Assembly (NCBI RefSeq): GCF_003343245.1
Contig: NZ_CP024901.1
Coordinates: forward strand, 2,976,001-3,040,000
Reading direction: 5' to 3'
Length of the DNA: 64,000 nt
From: Photorhabdus laumondii subsp. laumondii
GTDB lineage: Bacteria; Pseudomonadota; Gammaproteobacteria; Enterobacterales; Enterobacteriaceae
Position 1 is the stretch's first letter; every line of letters begins with the position of its first letter. The translations under genes and the position numbers were made by a program. Shown here in pieces: positions 43,661 through 54,753 of this stretch. Below the pieces are notes generated by a model. That model ran no database searches. It was not told where the DNA came from and worked only from the letters and a program-made list of their open reading frames with translations.

Positions 43661-45283
43661 TTAGTGTTTAATTATGTACATAGTATGACTATATGCCACG
43701 TCTTCCGGATTGGTGATCGGGTATCCTTTTAACCAAGGTTTTATCAACCTGCCGTTAGTGTACTGATAAATCGGTGCAATAGGTGCCTGTTCAGCAATCA
43801 TTTGCTCCGCTTTGTTATAGTCATCGTTTCTTAAGCCATCATCTGTTCGCAAACTAGCAGATTGTAGTAGTTTGTCGTAATTTGCCTGATGGAATTTAGC
43901 AATATTGCCACTATGCGTTGAAGTTAGCAGGCTTAGAAATGTCGAGGGCTCGTTATAATCACCCACCCAAGATGCACGAATAACATCAAAATTGCCTGTG
44001 TTACGGCTATCAATATACGTTTTCCATTCCTGATTCACCAAATTCACTTGTACACCCAACTTTTTCTTCCACATAGAAGCAATCGCAATCGCAATTTTTT
44101 GGTGATTTTCGGAATTATTATAGAGTAGAGAAAGTTTCAGTGGATTGTTCGGACCGTAACCCGCCGCGTGTAACAAAACTTTAGCCTGTTGGTCCAATTC
44201 TGCTTGCGTATGTTGTTCCATGTCACTGATCACAGGATGGAAACCCGCGGTCACATCCGGCGTAAAATGCCAGGCAGGTTTCTCCCCTGTCGCCAAGACT
44301 TTTTCCGCAATAATTTTACGGTCAATGGTCATAGAAAGCGCTTTACGCACTCTGGCATCATTCGTTGGTGCACGTTGGGTGTTAAAAGCGTAATAATAGG
44401 TCCCCAACTGATCCGGCGTATAGACTTGCCCAGATAATTCATGCTGCAATTTTTTATACATATTTTTCGGGAAGGATTCGGTGATATCCAAATCATCCGC
44501 CAGATAGCGTTTAGTCGCGTGCGATTCTTGATTAATGGGTACGAATGTGACTTTGGTCAGGACGGTTTTTTTATGATCCCAGTAATAAGGGTTTGATGTC
44601 AGAACGATTTTCTCATTAACAATTCTATCATGTAATTCGAAAGCCCCATTCCCCACCAAATGACCAACCTTTATCCACTCTTTCCCATATTTTTCAACTA
44701 CTTTCTTATTGACCGGATAGAGACTGAAATTCGCAGTCAGGTTGGGAAAATAAGGCACAGGCCGGTTTAACGTCACCTTTAATGTGTGCTTGTCAATGGC
44801 TTCAACACCCAGTTTTGCTGGTAGCAGTTTACCGTCAATAATTTCCTGAGCATTTTCAATACCTGCTAGTGCGGCAAACCAAGCAAAAGATGACGTATTA
44901 GCCGGAGTGACCAACCGCTGCCAACTATATACAAAATCTGTCGCGGTAACGGGTTCGCCGTTTGACCAACGGGCATCAGAACGCAGGGTAAAAAACCAAG
45001 TTTTGTTGTCTGCTGTTTTCCACGCTATTGCTACACCGGGAATCGCATTGCCATACGCGTCCTGATTCACCAGCCCTTCAAACAGATCACGCTGAACTTG
45101 CGCCTCGGTCAAACCCACGGCATTAATCGGGTCTAAGGATGCCGGTTCGTCTTTTAGGTGACGAACCAGTTCCTGTTTGTCATTAAGCTGAGTGCCAGAA
45201 GGAACTTCCGCAGCAAAAGCAGAAACGGTGATAAGAGAACTATTGATAAGTAGTGCACAAGAAATCAAATTGAAATAGCGCAT
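43661..45283 (-). CDS. mppA: Periplasmic murein-peptide/oligopeptide binding protein MppA
   Basis: A 540-aa family 5 extracellular solute-binding protein. The start at 45283 gives a normal signal peptide (MRYFNLISCALLINSSLITV-SAFAA); the open frame reaches 45382 but that part lies over the promoter. Body motifs: VRHLKDEPASLDPINAVGLT, RDLFEGLVNQDAYGNAIPGV, LRSDARWSNGEPVTATDFVY and the C-terminal NYDKLLQSA and AEQAPIAPIYQY. The chromosomal position beside zntB and tpx/tyrR points to MppA, which binds the cell-wall tripeptide for uptake through the Opp permease, rather than OppA; no opp permease gene is adjacent. Confidence 0.85.
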   Translation of the reverse strand: MRYFNLISCALLINSSLITVSAFAAEVPSGTQLNDKQELVRHLKDEPASLDPINAVGLTEAQVQRDLFEGLVNQDAYGNAIPGVAIAWKTADNKTWFFTLRSDARWSNGEPVTATDFVYSWQRLVTPANTSSFAWFAALAGIENAQEIIDGKLLPAKLGVEAIDKHTLKVTLNRPVPYFPNLTANFSLYPVNKKVVEKYGKEWIKVGHLVGNGAFELHDRIVNEKIVLTSNPYYWDHKKTVLTKVTFVPINQESHATKRYLADDLDITESFPKNMYKKLQHELSGQVYTPDQLGTYYYAFNTQRAPTNDARVRKALSMTIDRKIIAEKVLATGEKPAWHFTPDVTAGFHPVISDMEQHTQAELDQQAKVLLHAAGYGPNNPLKLSLLYNNSENHQKIAIAIASMWKKKLGVQVNLVNQEWKTYIDSRNTGNFDVIRASWVGDYNEPSTFLSLLTSTHSGNIAKFHQANYDKLLQSASLRTDDGLRNDDYNKAEQMIAEQAPIAPIYQYTNGRLIKPWLKGYPITNPEDVAYSHTMYIIKH

Positions 45284-45328
45284 AAGGTAATAATCTGCCC
45301 TGTTATAAAATAGATATCCCATTACTAA

Positions 45329-45356
45329 ATTATAAGCCATTGTCAGAATGACACAA
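45329..45356 (-). promoter_or_regulatory. Possible mppA promoter
   Basis: Minus strand: TTGTGT (45356-45351), 16 bp, TATAAT (45334-45329), about 45 bp upstream of the chosen start codon. The -10 is perfect and the -35 matches at four of six positions. Confidence 0.5.
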
Positions 45357-45456
45357 TCAGACAATTTTACTCTCACAAGCACTATTTTTGATGGGCAAGA
45401 GCCGAATATTCTTCTACACTGGGCAATCGTGGTTCATTTATCAGAGGAAGAAAACT

Positions 45457-45960
45457 ATGACACAAACAGTAAAATTTCAAGGCAATGATATCTCCGTAAG
45501 CGGCCAGTTCCCAAAATCAGGGGAAAAAGCGCAAGATTTTACTCTGACAGCCAAAGATCTCTCCGATGTCTCTCTTAGCCACTATGCCGGAAAGCGTAAA
45601 GTGCTGAATATTTTCCCAAGTATCGATACCGGTGTTTGTGCGGCATCAGTACGCAAATTTAATCAGGTAGCGAGTGATTTGGAAAATACCGTCGTACTGT
45701 GCATTTCTGCCGACCTGCCTTTTGCTCAGTCCCGTTTCTGTGGTGCGGAAGGGTTATCAAATGTCGTCACGCTGTCTACCCTGCGTGGCGGTACTTTCAG
45801 TGAAGATTATGGCGTTGCCATCAGCGGTAGTCCTCTGAGTGGTCTCACAGCCCGTGCAGTCATTGTGCTTGATGAAAGCGATAACGTGATTTATAGCCAA
45901 CTGGTTGATGAAATCACTAATGAGCCAGATTACGATAGCGCACTGGCCGCACTGAAATAA
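45457..45960 (+). CDS. tpx: Thiol peroxidase (lipid hydroperoxide peroxidase)
   Basis: A 167-aa atypical 2-Cys peroxiredoxin. The peroxidatic cysteine is in [15 protein letters not shown] and the resolving cysteine in [13 protein letters not shown]. The start at 45457 (AGAGGAAG upstream) gives [20 protein letters not shown], colinear with E. coli Tpx; the upstream frame extension is not conserved. Reduced by thioredoxin; divergent from mppA, convergent with tyrR. Confidence 0.96.
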   Translation: MTQTVKFQGNDISVSGQFPKSGEKAQDFTLTAKDLSDVSLSHYAGKRKVLNIFPSIDTGVCAASVRKFNQVASDLENTVVLCISADLPFAQSRFCGAEGLSNVVTLSTLRGGTFSEDYGVAISGSPLSGLTARAVIVLDESDNVIYSQLVDEITNEPDYDSALAALK

Positions 45961-45973
45961 ATCCCATGATTTA

Positions 45974-45998
45974 TGCCCACTTCCGGTGGGCATTGTTT
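45974..45998 (+). terminator. Terminator between convergent tpx and tyrR
   Basis: TGCCCAC-TTCC-GGTGGGCA followed by TTGTTTTA. Seven to eight base pairs of stem; located in the 37 bp between the two stop codons. Confidence 0.85.
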
Positions 45999-47581
45999 TA
46001 TTCGTCACCATCCGGCTCATATTCGGTAGCATGCTTCCTGCTACTCAGACCGTATTCTCTCAATTTATTGGCAATCGCAGTATGCGATACCCCAAGACGT
46101 TTAGCCAGTTTACGCGTGCTGGGATAGTGCCGATAAAGACGCGTTAACACCGAACGTTCAAAACGTTTACTGATTTCATCCAGAGAACCATTGAACACAT
46201 CTTCACTAAAAGAAACCTCTGTTTCAAACTCTGGCAGTTGTATATCCCGCGGCGTCAACTCCATATTTTCAAGCTGAGTCAGCGCCCGATAGATGGCATT
46301 TTGTAACTGCCTTACGTTACCGGGCCAACTGTAACTCGTCAGAAAGTGGGAAAGTTCAGGGGACAATTTCGGTTTCGGTACTCCCTGTTCTTCAGAAAAA
46401 CGCTCAATAAAATACTCCACCAGCGGCATAATATCTGTTTTACGATCACGCAACGACGGGAGCGTAATCGCCAACACATTAAGGCGATAATAGAGATCTT
46501 CGCGAAATTCCCCTCGTTGCACCAATTCAACCAGATTTTTTTGTGTCGCACAGATAACTCTGACATTCACTTTGACTTCATTTTCTTCCCCTACTCGGCG
46601 GAAAGTACCGTCATTAAGAAAACGTAGCAGCTTAATTTGCATCTGTGGCGACATTTCACCAATTTCATCCAGTAAAACCGTGCCACCATTAGCCTGCTCG
46701 AAGAAACCTTTCTTTCCTTCAATCGCATTAGGATAAGCGCCAGCAGCATAGCCAAACAGTTCACTTTCTACTACATCATCCGGCATCGATGCGCAGTTCA
46801 ACCCCAAAAAGGGCTGCTTTCCGCGTAAGCTGTGCAAATGACAGGCTTTTGCCAGAATATCTTTGCCCGTTCCTGTCTCGCCAATCAGCAACAGTGGCGC
46901 ATCCAGCATCGCCATTTTACGCGCCTGCTCAATAATCTGAGCCATTTTTGGGCTAACAGCGATAATCGCCTTAAACTCACTACCATCATTGACAGTCAGT
47001 TTTTTCAGTTGATTCCCTATTCGAGCAGCAGATTTGAGCATAATCACTGTGCCAACACATTGCATTTTCTGCTTTTCATCCATCAGTTGAATAGGCGTAA
47101 TATCCATCAGGTAGTCCAGACCTTTGAGCGTTATCCTTTCCACACGTTGCTGGATATTTTTATTTTCAAACCAGCGCGAAAAATTATAACCGCTGATAAA
47201 CTGCCCGATAGGTTTTTGATAAGTTTGTTCTTCACTAACACCAAATAGCTTAAACACCGCAGAGTTAGCAAGCTCAATATTTCCTTTCAGATCAACTGAA
47301 AAAACAGGCTCAGGCAAGGATTCCAACAGTGCACACATCGCTTTGTGTTCTCTTTCTGAAGGCATAAAAGAGACGGTACGAACATCAATAACACCATTAA
47401 TCCGGCGAATTTCTGCCATCAATTTACGAAATACATTGAAATCAACTGGTGAAAAATTAAGGTAAATCCGGCCGATTTGAGATATTTCTATCCCTTTTAA
47501 ATCAATATTCTCTAATACCAGTAGATCGAGCAGTTCACGGGTCAGCCCAATTCGATCATGGCAAACAACTTCTAAGCGCAT
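45998..47581 (-). CDS. tyrR: Transcriptional regulator TyrR
   Basis: A 527-aa regulator of aromatic amino acid biosynthesis and transport. N-terminal ACT domain (MRLEVVCHDRIGLTRELLDL), PAS domain (residues about 78-190), AAA+ ATPase with Walker A LLIGETGTGKDILAKACH and Walker B GGTVLLDEIGEMSP, and a C-terminal helix-turn-helix STRKLAKRLGVSHTAIANKL. The loop that is GAFTGA in sigma-54 activators reads YAAGAYPNAI, as known for TyrR, which works with sigma-70. In related symbionts and Photorhabdus, TyrR-type control links to stilbene and other secondary products; that is context only. Confidence 0.96.
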   Translation of the reverse strand: MRLEVVCHDRIGLTRELLDLLVLENIDLKGIEISQIGRIYLNFSPVDFNVFRKLMAEIRRINGVIDVRTVSFMPSEREHKAMCALLESLPEPVFSVDLKGNIELANSAVFKLFGVSEEQTYQKPIGQFISGYNFSRWFENKNIQQRVERITLKGLDYLMDITPIQLMDEKQKMQCVGTVIMLKSAARIGNQLKKLTVNDGSEFKAIIAVSPKMAQIIEQARKMAMLDAPLLLIGETGTGKDILAKACHLHSLRGKQPFLGLNCASMPDDVVESELFGYAAGAYPNAIEGKKGFFEQANGGTVLLDEIGEMSPQMQIKLLRFLNDGTFRRVGEENEVKVNVRVICATQKNLVELVQRGEFREDLYYRLNVLAITLPSLRDRKTDIMPLVEYFIERFSEEQGVPKPKLSPELSHFLTSYSWPGNVRQLQNAIYRALTQLENMELTPRDIQLPEFETEVSFSEDVFNGSLDEISKRFERSVLTRLYRHYPSTRKLAKRLGVSHTAIANKLREYGLSSRKHATEYEPDGDE

Positions 47582-47837
47582 CTGTTTTGACCTTATTTAC
47601 ATTAATACATATAATTTTTTAAAATACTACTCTCTACAATTATTCATATGAAGCATTCTGTCAGTAAAAATTGACCGGACTCCGGTTTTTTAATGTCGCA
47701 AATAACATAGCATTTGAAACTTTCACTAAAATAAACAAATTGTAAGATTGATTATAAAACAAATTAATAAAATAACGTAAAAGATTGTCGTTATCTGGAT
47801 ATTTTGTGCGTTCATATAGAATTAAAGCATATATCAT

Positions 47838-48902
47838 TTAATTAACTATATTCTTAGACTTATTTGGCAGGATATTCTTAAGTTGAGTGATTAGCTGACG
47901 ACGGAAATCTCCTAATTTAGGTTTATCACCTTCTATCCAAGGTAATGGCCTACATAATTCCATCGCTTTGATACCCAACCGGGCAGTCAGTAAACCGACA
48001 CCGATCCCTTGAGCAGCTCTGACAGAAAGGCGCGCAGCGATATCCTGCGATAACCAATCCATACCCACTTCCCGCACCACTTCTGAAGCACCAGAAAAAA
48101 CAATATTCAGCAAAACAAGGCGGAAGAGCCGAATACGACTGAAATATCCCAGTTCAATACCATATAGAGCTGCAATACGATTAATTAGCCGGATATTACG
48201 CCAGGCAATAAATGCCATATCGACAATGGCCAACGGGCTAACTGCTATCATTAATGCTGATTCCGCAGCACAGCGGCTGATTTCAGCCCTGACTTGAGAA
48301 TCCAAAACAGGTTGAACCCATTTACTGTACAACACCACCACTTCACGATCGTTATGTGTATCATGTAAAGCAGCCCGCCAGCGCTGTAACGCCGGGTTAT
48401 GCTGTTCGATACCCGCTTGACTTGCCAACTTCTCGCAAAATTCCCGCCCTTTACCCACGCCATGATGTTGCAATAACGCTCTCGCAGTATCACGTTCCTC
48501 AGACCTCACTCTTAGCCGATAAAGACGATGCCACTCACTGACAAGAGAACCTATTCCCGCAAAGACAATCATGCTCCCGGCGGCCGCTACACCTAATGCG
48601 CTCCAATCCTGTTGCTGCCATGATTGATAAATCCACTGCACAAACTGAGCAACCGCACTCAGCCCCAATAACATCAGAGAACCATATACCATTTTACGCC
48701 AGCCACTACGCTTAGGTTTCAGTGCTGCATTAACTATCCCTTCTACCTGACCTTCGCGTTCTTCAGCCTCAAGTTCTGGTGAAGCAGGACAAAAATTCGC
48801 TGTCTCTTTTTCATTAAAGATCTGGGCAGGCTTTAAGACCGGCTCTTGTGGCCCCGATAAGGATTCTGCAAAGTCAATTCTTGGCTTCAAAGGCTCCGTC
48901 AT
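47838..48902 (-). CDS. ycjF: UPF0283 membrane protein YcjF
   Basis: A 354-aa protein with two hydrophobic segments near residues 70-90 and 100-122 and a C-terminal domain typical of the DUF697-like family ([20 protein letters not shown]). The start overlaps the ycjX stop as ATGA. YcjX and YcjF are co-expressed with the phage shock genes, probably acting at the inner membrane under envelope stress; the exact role is unknown. Last gene of the psp-ycjXF unit. Confidence 0.93.
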   Translation of the reverse strand: MTEPLKPRIDFAESLSGPQEPVLKPAQIFNEKETANFCPASPELEAEEREGQVEGIVNAALKPKRSGWRKMVYGSLMLLGLSAVAQFVQWIYQSWQQQDWSALGVAAAGSMIVFAGIGSLVSEWHRLYRLRVRSEERDTARALLQHHGVGKGREFCEKLASQAGIEQHNPALQRWRAALHDTHNDREVVVLYSKWVQPVLDSQVRAEISRCAAESALMIAVSPLAIVDMAFIAWRNIRLINRIAALYGIELGYFSRIRLFRLVLLNIVFSGASEVVREVGMDWLSQDIAARLSVRAAQGIGVGLLTARLGIKAMELCRPLPWIEGDKPKLGDFRRQLITQLKNILPNKSKNIVN

Positions 48903-50296
48903 TTCACTTTATCTCCCACTAAAAACTCCAGCACGGTATCCAACCGGATATGAGGCAATGGTGTATCAACATTTACCGGACAAGGGCTAAACTCCTCGAA
49001 GGAGAAACCCTGTTTTTGCCAGAAGTTATCCTCAGGTAAACGCCGTGGCACCTCTCCGGGAAAAAATGTCAGCGGCTTACCATCTGTAAGCCGATATCCT
49101 TTCAACGCCGGAATACTTTCACCATTGTGTTCAATCATGCCACTTTCTGTCGCCCGTACCGATGCCAGGCCAACACAATCCATGCTGATACCTTCAAAAA
49201 CCGCATTTTGTCTGGCTTCCTGAACCAATTGCTGGAGTAAAGAAACCAAATTAGCATGCTGATCTGCGGTAACGTGATCGGCCTTACTGGCAGCGAACAT
49301 TAATTTATCAATACAAGGGGAAAACAGGCGGCGGAAGAGCGTTCGTTTACCATAATGAAAACTTTGCATTAATTGTGCCAGCGCCAAACGCATATCATTA
49401 AATGCTTGTGGCCCACTGTTTAATGGCTGTAAACAATCTATCAACACAATCTGCCGATCAAAACGTAGAAAATGCGCTTTATAAAACCCTTTCACCACCG
49501 ACTGGCAGTAATATTCAAAGCGCTGACGCAGCATACCGATATTCGTGTGTCTATCTGCCTGAGCAAATCGTGACTCAGTGATAGGGTTGATATCCGGCCA
49601 CGGGAAAAATTGTAAAGCCGGAGCGCCCATCATATCGCCGGGCAGAACAAATCTCCCCGGCTGAATAAAATGTAAGCCTTGCTCTTTGCATTTAATCAAA
49701 TATTCCGTATAGGACCGAGCAATAGTAGCCAACAGATTCTCATCTGCGGGTGCCAGTGGATCGCACTGTTGACAAAGTTCCAACCAAGGTTTTGCCCATT
49801 CAGCTCTTTGTCCCTGCAATAAGCTATTCATCTGATGTGACCATGCCAAATAGCTTTGCGCCAACATCGGTAGATCCAACAGCCATTCGCCGGGATAATC
49901 CACAATTTCCAGATATAACGTGGCAGTGTCTTTAAAATGGCGCAGCAGAGAATCGCCAGAACGGTAACGAAGTGCCAGACGGATTTCACTGACACCTCGC
50001 GTCGGGGTCGGCCAGGCAGGTGGTGTGCCGTAAAGTGCGGTCAACCCTTCATCATAAGTAAAACGAGGAACGCCTAAATCACGTTGAGGAACCCGTTTTA
50101 CACCCAACAAGCGACCGTCGCGTACAGCAGAAAATAGCGGCAATCGAGCACCGCTATGGAGGTTAAGTAACTGATTAACCAAAGATGTGATAAACGCTGT
50201 TTTACCACTACGACTTAATCCTGTTACAGCTAGCCGTAAATGGCGATCCATCCCACGATTAACCAGCGCAGTTAATTCATTTTGTAGCCGTTTCAT
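48899..50296 (-). CDS. ycjX: Phage-shock-associated GTPase-like protein YcjX
   Basis: A 465-aa protein with a P-loop [18 protein letters not shown] near residue 30 and the conserved [20 protein letters not shown]. The start at 50296, preceded by AGGAGAG, gives [20 protein letters not shown], colinear with E. coli (465 aa); the frame extends a little further to 50347 without support. 66 nt after pspC; no room is left for pspD between them. Confidence 0.94.
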   Translation of the reverse strand: MKRLQNELTALVNRGMDRHLRLAVTGLSRSGKTAFITSLVNQLLNLHSGARLPLFSAVRDGRLLGVKRVPQRDLGVPRFTYDEGLTALYGTPPAWPTPTRGVSEIRLALRYRSGDSLLRHFKDTATLYLEIVDYPGEWLLDLPMLAQSYLAWSHQMNSLLQGQRAEWAKPWLELCQQCDPLAPADENLLATIARSYTEYLIKCKEQGLHFIQPGRFVLPGDMMGAPALQFFPWPDINPITESRFAQADRHTNIGMLRQRFEYYCQSVVKGFYKAHFLRFDRQIVLIDCLQPLNSGPQAFNDMRLALAQLMQSFHYGKRTLFRRLFSPCIDKLMFAASKADHVTADQHANLVSLLQQLVQEARQNAVFEGISMDCVGLASVRATESGMIEHNGESIPALKGYRLTDGKPLTFFPGEVPRRLPEDNFWQKQGFSFEEFSPCPVNVDTPLPHIRLDTVLEFLVGDKVK

Positions 50297-50362
50297 GTCT
50301 CTCCTGTGAGAAGTATTACAACAATTTTTTTGTATCAGCCGAGCCATAGGTAATTTTTGCTA

Positions 50363-50716
50363 TCAAAGCTGCCTGAAACGGCTGCGAACGCTGAACGTTT
50401 CTGAGGTGATATAACGCTCCATTTGGCGCAGACGAATCTCTCCCGATTTCAATTGATAGTCGATTTCATTCAGCAAGTTTTGTGCTGAAAAATGGGCCTC
50501 TTCGGTATATTCCGAGGGTGCCGGATCAAGGACGAAAACCAGTACAATATAAGCAACAACCACAAAACCAAACAGGCCAAAGAAGAGCGACAATACCGCG
50601 ATGGCTCGAATTAAACGTACTGGTACATCAAAATAATAGGCCAACCCAGCACAAACACCTTTAATTTTACCCTTTTCGGGTATTCGATACAGTTTCCGGC
50701 GGTTACCATTCGACAT
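50363..50716 (-). CDS. pspC: Phage shock protein C
   Basis: A 117-aa inner-membrane regulator with the PspC domain: LYRIPEKGKIKGVCAGLAYY, FDVPVRLIRAIAVLSLFFGL and a second hydrophobic segment, followed by a soluble tail. With PspB it relieves PspA inhibition of PspF when the membrane is stressed. The ATG at 50716 overlaps the pspB stop (TAATG), so the two are coupled. Confidence 0.95.
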   Translation of the reverse strand: MSNGNRRKLYRIPEKGKIKGVCAGLAYYFDVPVRLIRAIAVLSLFFGLFGFVVVAYIVLVFVLDPAPSEYTEEAHFSAQNLLNEIDYQLKSGEIRLRQMERYITSETFSVRSRFRQL

Positions 50717-50937
50717 TATGATTGCCTCCAATCAGGATGTTCCGCATCCAGAATATCTTCCAATGTTTTGATTCGTGCCTGCATATGTTGAACACGCTCT
50801 GCCAGACGCTGAATTTCATTCTGATCTAACTGGCTTTGATTGGAATTCCGGCTGTTATAATGCAACCACAACCAGATGGGTAACACAAAAAGTACAAAAA
50901 TAGTCAGCGGAATGCCAAGAAATATAGAGCCCATCAC
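50716..50937 (-). CDS. pspB: Phage shock protein B
   Basis: A 73-aa protein with an N-terminal transmembrane helix (LGIPLTIFVLFVLPIWLWLH) and a C-terminal coiled coil (QRLAERVQHMQARIKTLEDI). It acts with PspC in sensing envelope stress. It follows pspA after 33 nt. Confidence 0.95.
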   Translation of the reverse strand: MMGSIFLGIPLTIFVLFVLPIWLWLHYNSRNSNQSQLDQNEIQRLAERVQHMQARIKTLEDILDAEHPDWRQS

Positions 50938-50970
50938 TTTTCCTTAATGGTGAGTTGAGTGCACCAACAT

Positions 50971-51645
50971 TTAATGTTGTTCTTTATTAGCATTTATTTT
51001 AGCCTTCATTGCCGCTAACTGCGCACTGATTTCATCGTCTGCTTTTAATTCAGCAAACTGTTGATCCAACGATTTTTGTTTTCCCATGCCCACGGCTTCT
51101 GCTTCCGCTTCCATATGATCGATACGGCGCTCAAATTGTTCGAAGCGAGCCATTGCCTGATCAATTTTACCGCTGTCTAGCTGATGACGAACCTGTCGGG
51201 AAGAGGCGGCCGCCTGATGACGCAAAGCCAACGCCTGCTGTCTTGCTCGGGTTTCGCTAAGTTTGTTTTCAAGCTCAACAATCTCCCCTTTCATTCGCTC
51301 AAGTGTCTCTTCCAGTATGGTCAATTCGTGTTTCAATGTATCCACTAAAGTAGCCACTTTCTGCTTTTCAAGCAGGGCGGCCCGCGCCAAATCCTCTCTC
51401 TCTTTATTCAACGCCAGTTCCGCTTTTTCCTGCCAATCGTGCATTTGTTGTTCACCTGCGGTAATGCGGCGAGATAACTGCTTTTTCTCTGCCAGAGCAC
51501 GGGCGGAAGTTGAGCGAATTTCAACTAAAGTGTCTTCCATCTCCTGAATCATTAGACGAATCATTTTCTGCGGATCTTCCGCTTTATCCAGTAATGAAGA
51601 GATATTGGCATTCACGATATCAGCAAAACGAGAAAAAATACTCAT
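50971..51645 (-). CDS. pspA: Phage shock protein A
   Basis: A 224-aa coiled-coil protein of the PspA/IM30 (ESCRT-III-like) family: [40 protein letters not shown] and long charged helices to the end. It binds and inhibits PspF, and on stress assembles on the inner membrane to preserve the proton gradient. First gene of the operon, transcribed from a sigma-54 promoter, divergent from pspF. Confidence 0.97.
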   Translation of the reverse strand: MSIFSRFADIVNANISSLLDKAEDPQKMIRLMIQEMEDTLVEIRSTSARALAEKKQLSRRITAGEQQMHDWQEKAELALNKEREDLARAALLEKQKVATLVDTLKHELTILEETLERMKGEIVELENKLSETRARQQALALRHQAAASSRQVRHQLDSGKIDQAMARFEQFERRIDHMEAEAEAVGMGKQKSLDQQFAELKADDEISAQLAAMKAKINANKEQH

Positions 51646-51702
51646 AGCAAATTATCCTCTTTGGTTAAGGTTGGTTAATACTATTCATGTCACTTCTATC
51701 CT

Positions 51703-51719
51703 ATCAAGAGTCGTGCCAA
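51703..51719 (-). promoter_or_regulatory. Sigma-54 promoter of pspA
   Basis: The minus strand reads TTGGCACG-ACTC-TTGAT, matching the -24/-12 consensus TTGGCACG-N4-TTGCW except for A instead of C at the fourth -12 base. It lies 57 bp upstream of the pspA start codon, and the PspF gene diverges from it. Confidence 0.82.
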
Positions 51720-51826
51720 CTTTTTATTTACTCTATTTTCATGAAATATAAATAAATTTTTTTATTTAACTTTTTATCACAACATAATAAAGTGGCTAAA
51801 ATAACCAATTGTCGGTGAAAATAACC

Positions 51827-52831
51827 ATGAATGACGCCACAGAAAACCTATTGGGTGAAGCAAACAGCTTTCTTGAAATTCTGGAGCAGGTATCCGCGCT
51901 GGCAAAATTAAGCAAACCCGTTATCGTGATTGGGGAACGCGGAACCGGCAAGGAGCTGATTGCCCGCCGTTTACATTATTTATCTCCCCGCTGGCAAGGC
52001 CCATTTATCTCCCTAAACTGCGCGGCGCTGAATGAAAATTTATTGGATTCAGAGTTATTTGGTCATGAAGCTGGCGCATTTACCGGGGCACAAAAGAGGC
52101 ACCAAGGAAGATTTGAACGTGCTGATGGAGGAACGCTATTTCTTGATGAATTGGCAACCGCACCAATGCAAGTTCAGGAAAAGCTATTGCGTGTCATTGA
52201 ATATGGGCATCTTGAACGCGTTGGCGGCAGCCAATCATTACAAGTCGATGCTCGGCTGATATGCGCAACCAATGATAATCTGCCCGCAATGGCAGCTAAG
52301 GGGCAATTCCGCGCTGATTTGCTCGATAGGCTGGCTTTCGATGTGGTTAATATCCCACCATTGCGGCAACGGCAGCAGGATATCATGTTGTTAGCGCAAC
52401 ATTTTGCTATTCAGATGTGCCGCGAACTTGATTTACCCCTATTTCCCGGTTTCACTGACCAGGCAAGGCAACAGTTACAGAATTACACGTGGCCCGGTAA
52501 TATTCGTGAACTGAAAAATGTTGTGGAACGATCGGTTTATCGTCACGGCGAAAATTCTGCTCAACTTGATAATATTATTATTAATCCATTCGCCTCCACA
52601 CCACATTTTATTGCCAATGTTGATGATAGTCATGATTTATCTCCACAACTTCTGCCTTCATTGCCTGTTAATTTGAAACAGTGGCAACATGACAGCGAAC
52701 GACAATTAATAGCGTTATCATTAAAAGAGAGCAGATTTAACCAAAGAAAAGCAGCAGAGAAACTACGACTGACCTATTATCAATTACGAGGCTTAATGAA
52801 GAAACATGATATCAACGTCGGCGAGAAGTAA
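51827..52831 (+). CDS. pspF: psp operon activator PspF
   Basis: A 334-aa sigma-54 enhancer-binding protein without an N-terminal receiver domain. Walker A VIGERGTGKELIARRLH, the sigma-54 contact loop GAFTGAQKRH, Walker B GGTLFLDELATA, and a C-terminal Fis-type helix-turn-helix (NQRKAAEKLRLTYYQLRGLM). The start at 51827 (MNDATENLLGEANSF) fits E. coli PspF (325 aa); GTG or TTG starts slightly upstream are less likely. It drives transcription of pspABC-ycjXF. Confidence 0.96.
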   Translation: MNDATENLLGEANSFLEILEQVSALAKLSKPVIVIGERGTGKELIARRLHYLSPRWQGPFISLNCAALNENLLDSELFGHEAGAFTGAQKRHQGRFERADGGTLFLDELATAPMQVQEKLLRVIEYGHLERVGGSQSLQVDARLICATNDNLPAMAAKGQFRADLLDRLAFDVVNIPPLRQRQQDIMLLAQHFAIQMCRELDLPLFPGFTDQARQQLQNYTWPGNIRELKNVVERSVYRHGENSAQLDNIIINPFASTPHFIANVDDSHDLSPQLLPSLPVNLKQWQHDSERQLIALSLKESRFNQRKAAEKLRLTYYQLRGLMKKHDINVGEK

Positions 52832-52848
52832 TCCGAATTACAGATAAA

Positions 52849-52876
52849 AAAAAGCCAGCACCCGAGCTGGCTAAAA
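52849..52876 (+). terminator. Rho-independent terminator after pspF
   Basis: AGCCAGC-ACCCGA-GCTGGCT preceded by A8 and followed by AAAAAA; the T-run is on the minus strand, and on the plus strand the tail is A-rich, so the element works better for transcription from the right. No minus-strand gene lies there, which is odd. Confidence 0.45.
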
Positions 52877-53079
52877 AACACTGGAAGCAATGTGAGCAAT
52901 GTCGTGCTTTTCCTGAGATAACAAAAGCTGTTTCCCGGAAGAGCGATACAGATGATAATGGTTATCAATACGTTTTGTAAAGCACTTTATTGAGAATTTT
53001 TCTCATTACCATTCCCGCAGCGTTTTTTTGGGCTCAAGCGCGAATTGAGATACAATGTGTCAATTCTAATTAATAACAG

Positions 53080-54753
53080 ATGCCCTATATGCGCAGTTTG
53101 ATTTATTGGATCATATTATCCCTTTCAGCACCGGCTATTGCAGAAACAATAACTACGCCTGAAAAAAATCCCCACGTTCCGACTGACATTCAGCAACAAG
53201 GGTTCATTTATTGTGTTAATGGCAACCTGAACACCTTTAATCCCCAACTGGCTAGCAGCGGTTTAACTGTCGATACACTGGCAGCACAACTCTATGAGCG
53301 TCTGCTAGATGTTGACCCTTATACTTATCGCTTACTCCCTGAATTAGCCTCCCATTGGGAAATACTGGATAACGGTGCTACCTACCGTTTTTATTTGCGC
53401 CATAATGTCTCATTTCAATCAACAGACTGGTTTACTCCGACCCGTAACATGAATGCTGATGACGTCATTTTCAGCTTTAAGCGTCTGTTTGATAAGCAAC
53501 ACTATTATCACAACGTCAATGGCGGGCATTACCCCTATTTTGACAGCCTCCAACTGGCCGATTCTATTCAAAGTATCCGTAAACTTAATGAATATACGGT
53601 GGAATTTCGTTTGAACGAACCAGATGCTTCTTTTCTTTGGCATTTGGCAACCCACTATGCCCCAATACTTTCACAAGAATATGGGCAACAATTGCATCAA
53701 ATGAATCGCCATGAACAAATTGACTGGAAACCTGTCGGCACAGGCCCATTTATGTTGGAAGATCATCGGACCAGACAATTTATCCGTCTGGTTCGTCATG
53801 ATAAATACTGGAAAGGCAAACCACAAATGCGCCAGATAGTTATTGACGTCGGTGCCGGCGGCACCGGCAGGATGTCTAAACTTTTAACCGGTGAATGTGA
53901 TGTATTAGCGTATCCCGCTGCCAGTCAGCTTACTGTTTTACGAGATGATCCTCGCCTGCGTCTAACTTTACGCCCAGGAATGAATATCGCTTATCTGGCT
54001 TTCAATACCAGCAAGCCACCGCTTGATAAGCTACAGGTTCGGCAAGCTATTGCTTACGCTATTAATAACCAACGGCTGATGCAATCCATCTATTATGGTA
54101 CGGCGGAAACCGCCTCATCAATTTTACCTAGAGCGTCATGGGCTTATGATAATCAAACTGAAATTACGGAATATAACCCAGAAAAATCCCGTAAAATACT
54201 TAATGATCTCGGATTGAATGGCTTGCAATTGAGTTTATGGGTACCTTCCGCCTCTCAATCATATAATCCAAGTCCACTCAAAATGGCAGAACTGATTCAG
54301 GCCGATTTAGCCCAAGTTGGTATTACCATGAGCATCAAACCTGTTGAGGGCCGCTTTCAGGAAACCAAACTGATGGATAAATCTCACGATATGACATTAT
54401 CAGGCTGGTCAACTGACAGTAATGACCCAGACAGTTTTTTCCGTCCACTATTAAGTTGTGCGGCTATCGCTTCACAAACAAATTTCAGCCATTGGTGTGA
54501 GCCAACATTTGATAAAATTTTGCGGGAAGCTTTGATTAACCAGCAATTATTATCCCGAATTAAATATTATCATGCGGCTCAACAAGTCCTTGAGCAGCAA
54601 TTACCTATATTACCATTAGCCTATTCTCTGCATTTACAGGCCTACCGTCATGATATTAAAGGACTAGTACTCAGTCCATTTGGTAATACCTCTTTCGCTG
54701 GCGTTTATCGGGAAAAAGAGACTAACCAAATCAATCAGAAGGGTAGCAAATGA
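53080..54753 (+). CDS. sapA: Sap peptide transporter, periplasmic binding protein SapA
   Basis: A 557-aa family 5 solute-binding protein with a signal peptide (residues 4-22, cleavage after ...SAPAIA). Conserved SapA stretches: [59 protein letters not shown] and [20 protein letters not shown]. The start is ATG 53080 or 53089 (MRSLIYW); neither has a strong Shine-Dalgarno. Sap confers resistance to antimicrobial peptides in Salmonella and Haemophilus and is used for putrescine export in E. coli; for an insect pathogen the first role is relevant. Confidence 0.94.
   Translation: MPYMRSLIYWIILSLSAPAIAETITTPEKNPHVPTDIQQQGFIYCVNGNLNTFNPQLASSGLTVDTLAAQLYERLLDVDPYTYRLLPELASHWEILDNGATYRFYLRHNVSFQSTDWFTPTRNMNADDVIFSFKRLFDKQHYYHNVNGGHYPYFDSLQLADSIQSIRKLNEYTVEFRLNEPDASFLWHLATHYAPILSQEYGQQLHQMNRHEQIDWKPVGTGPFMLEDHRTRQFIRLVRHDKYWKGKPQMRQIVIDVGAGGTGRMSKLLTGECDVLAYPAASQLTVLRDDPRLRLTLRPGMNIAYLAFNTSKPPLDKLQVRQAIAYAINNQRLMQSIYYGTAETASSILPRASWAYDNQTEITEYNPEKSRKILNDLGLNGLQLSLWVPSASQSYNPSPLKMAELIQADLAQVGITMSIKPVEGRFQETKLMDKSHDMTLSGWSTDSNDPDSFFRPLLSCAAIASQTNFSHWCEPTFDKILREALINQQLLSRIKYYHAAQQVLEQQLPILPLAYSLHLQAYRHDIKGLVLSPFGNTSFAGVYREKETNQINQKGSK

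Noticed and set aside
45283..45382. Extended N-terminus of MppA
   Set aside because: The extension covers a TATAAT promoter element and destroys the signal peptide position.
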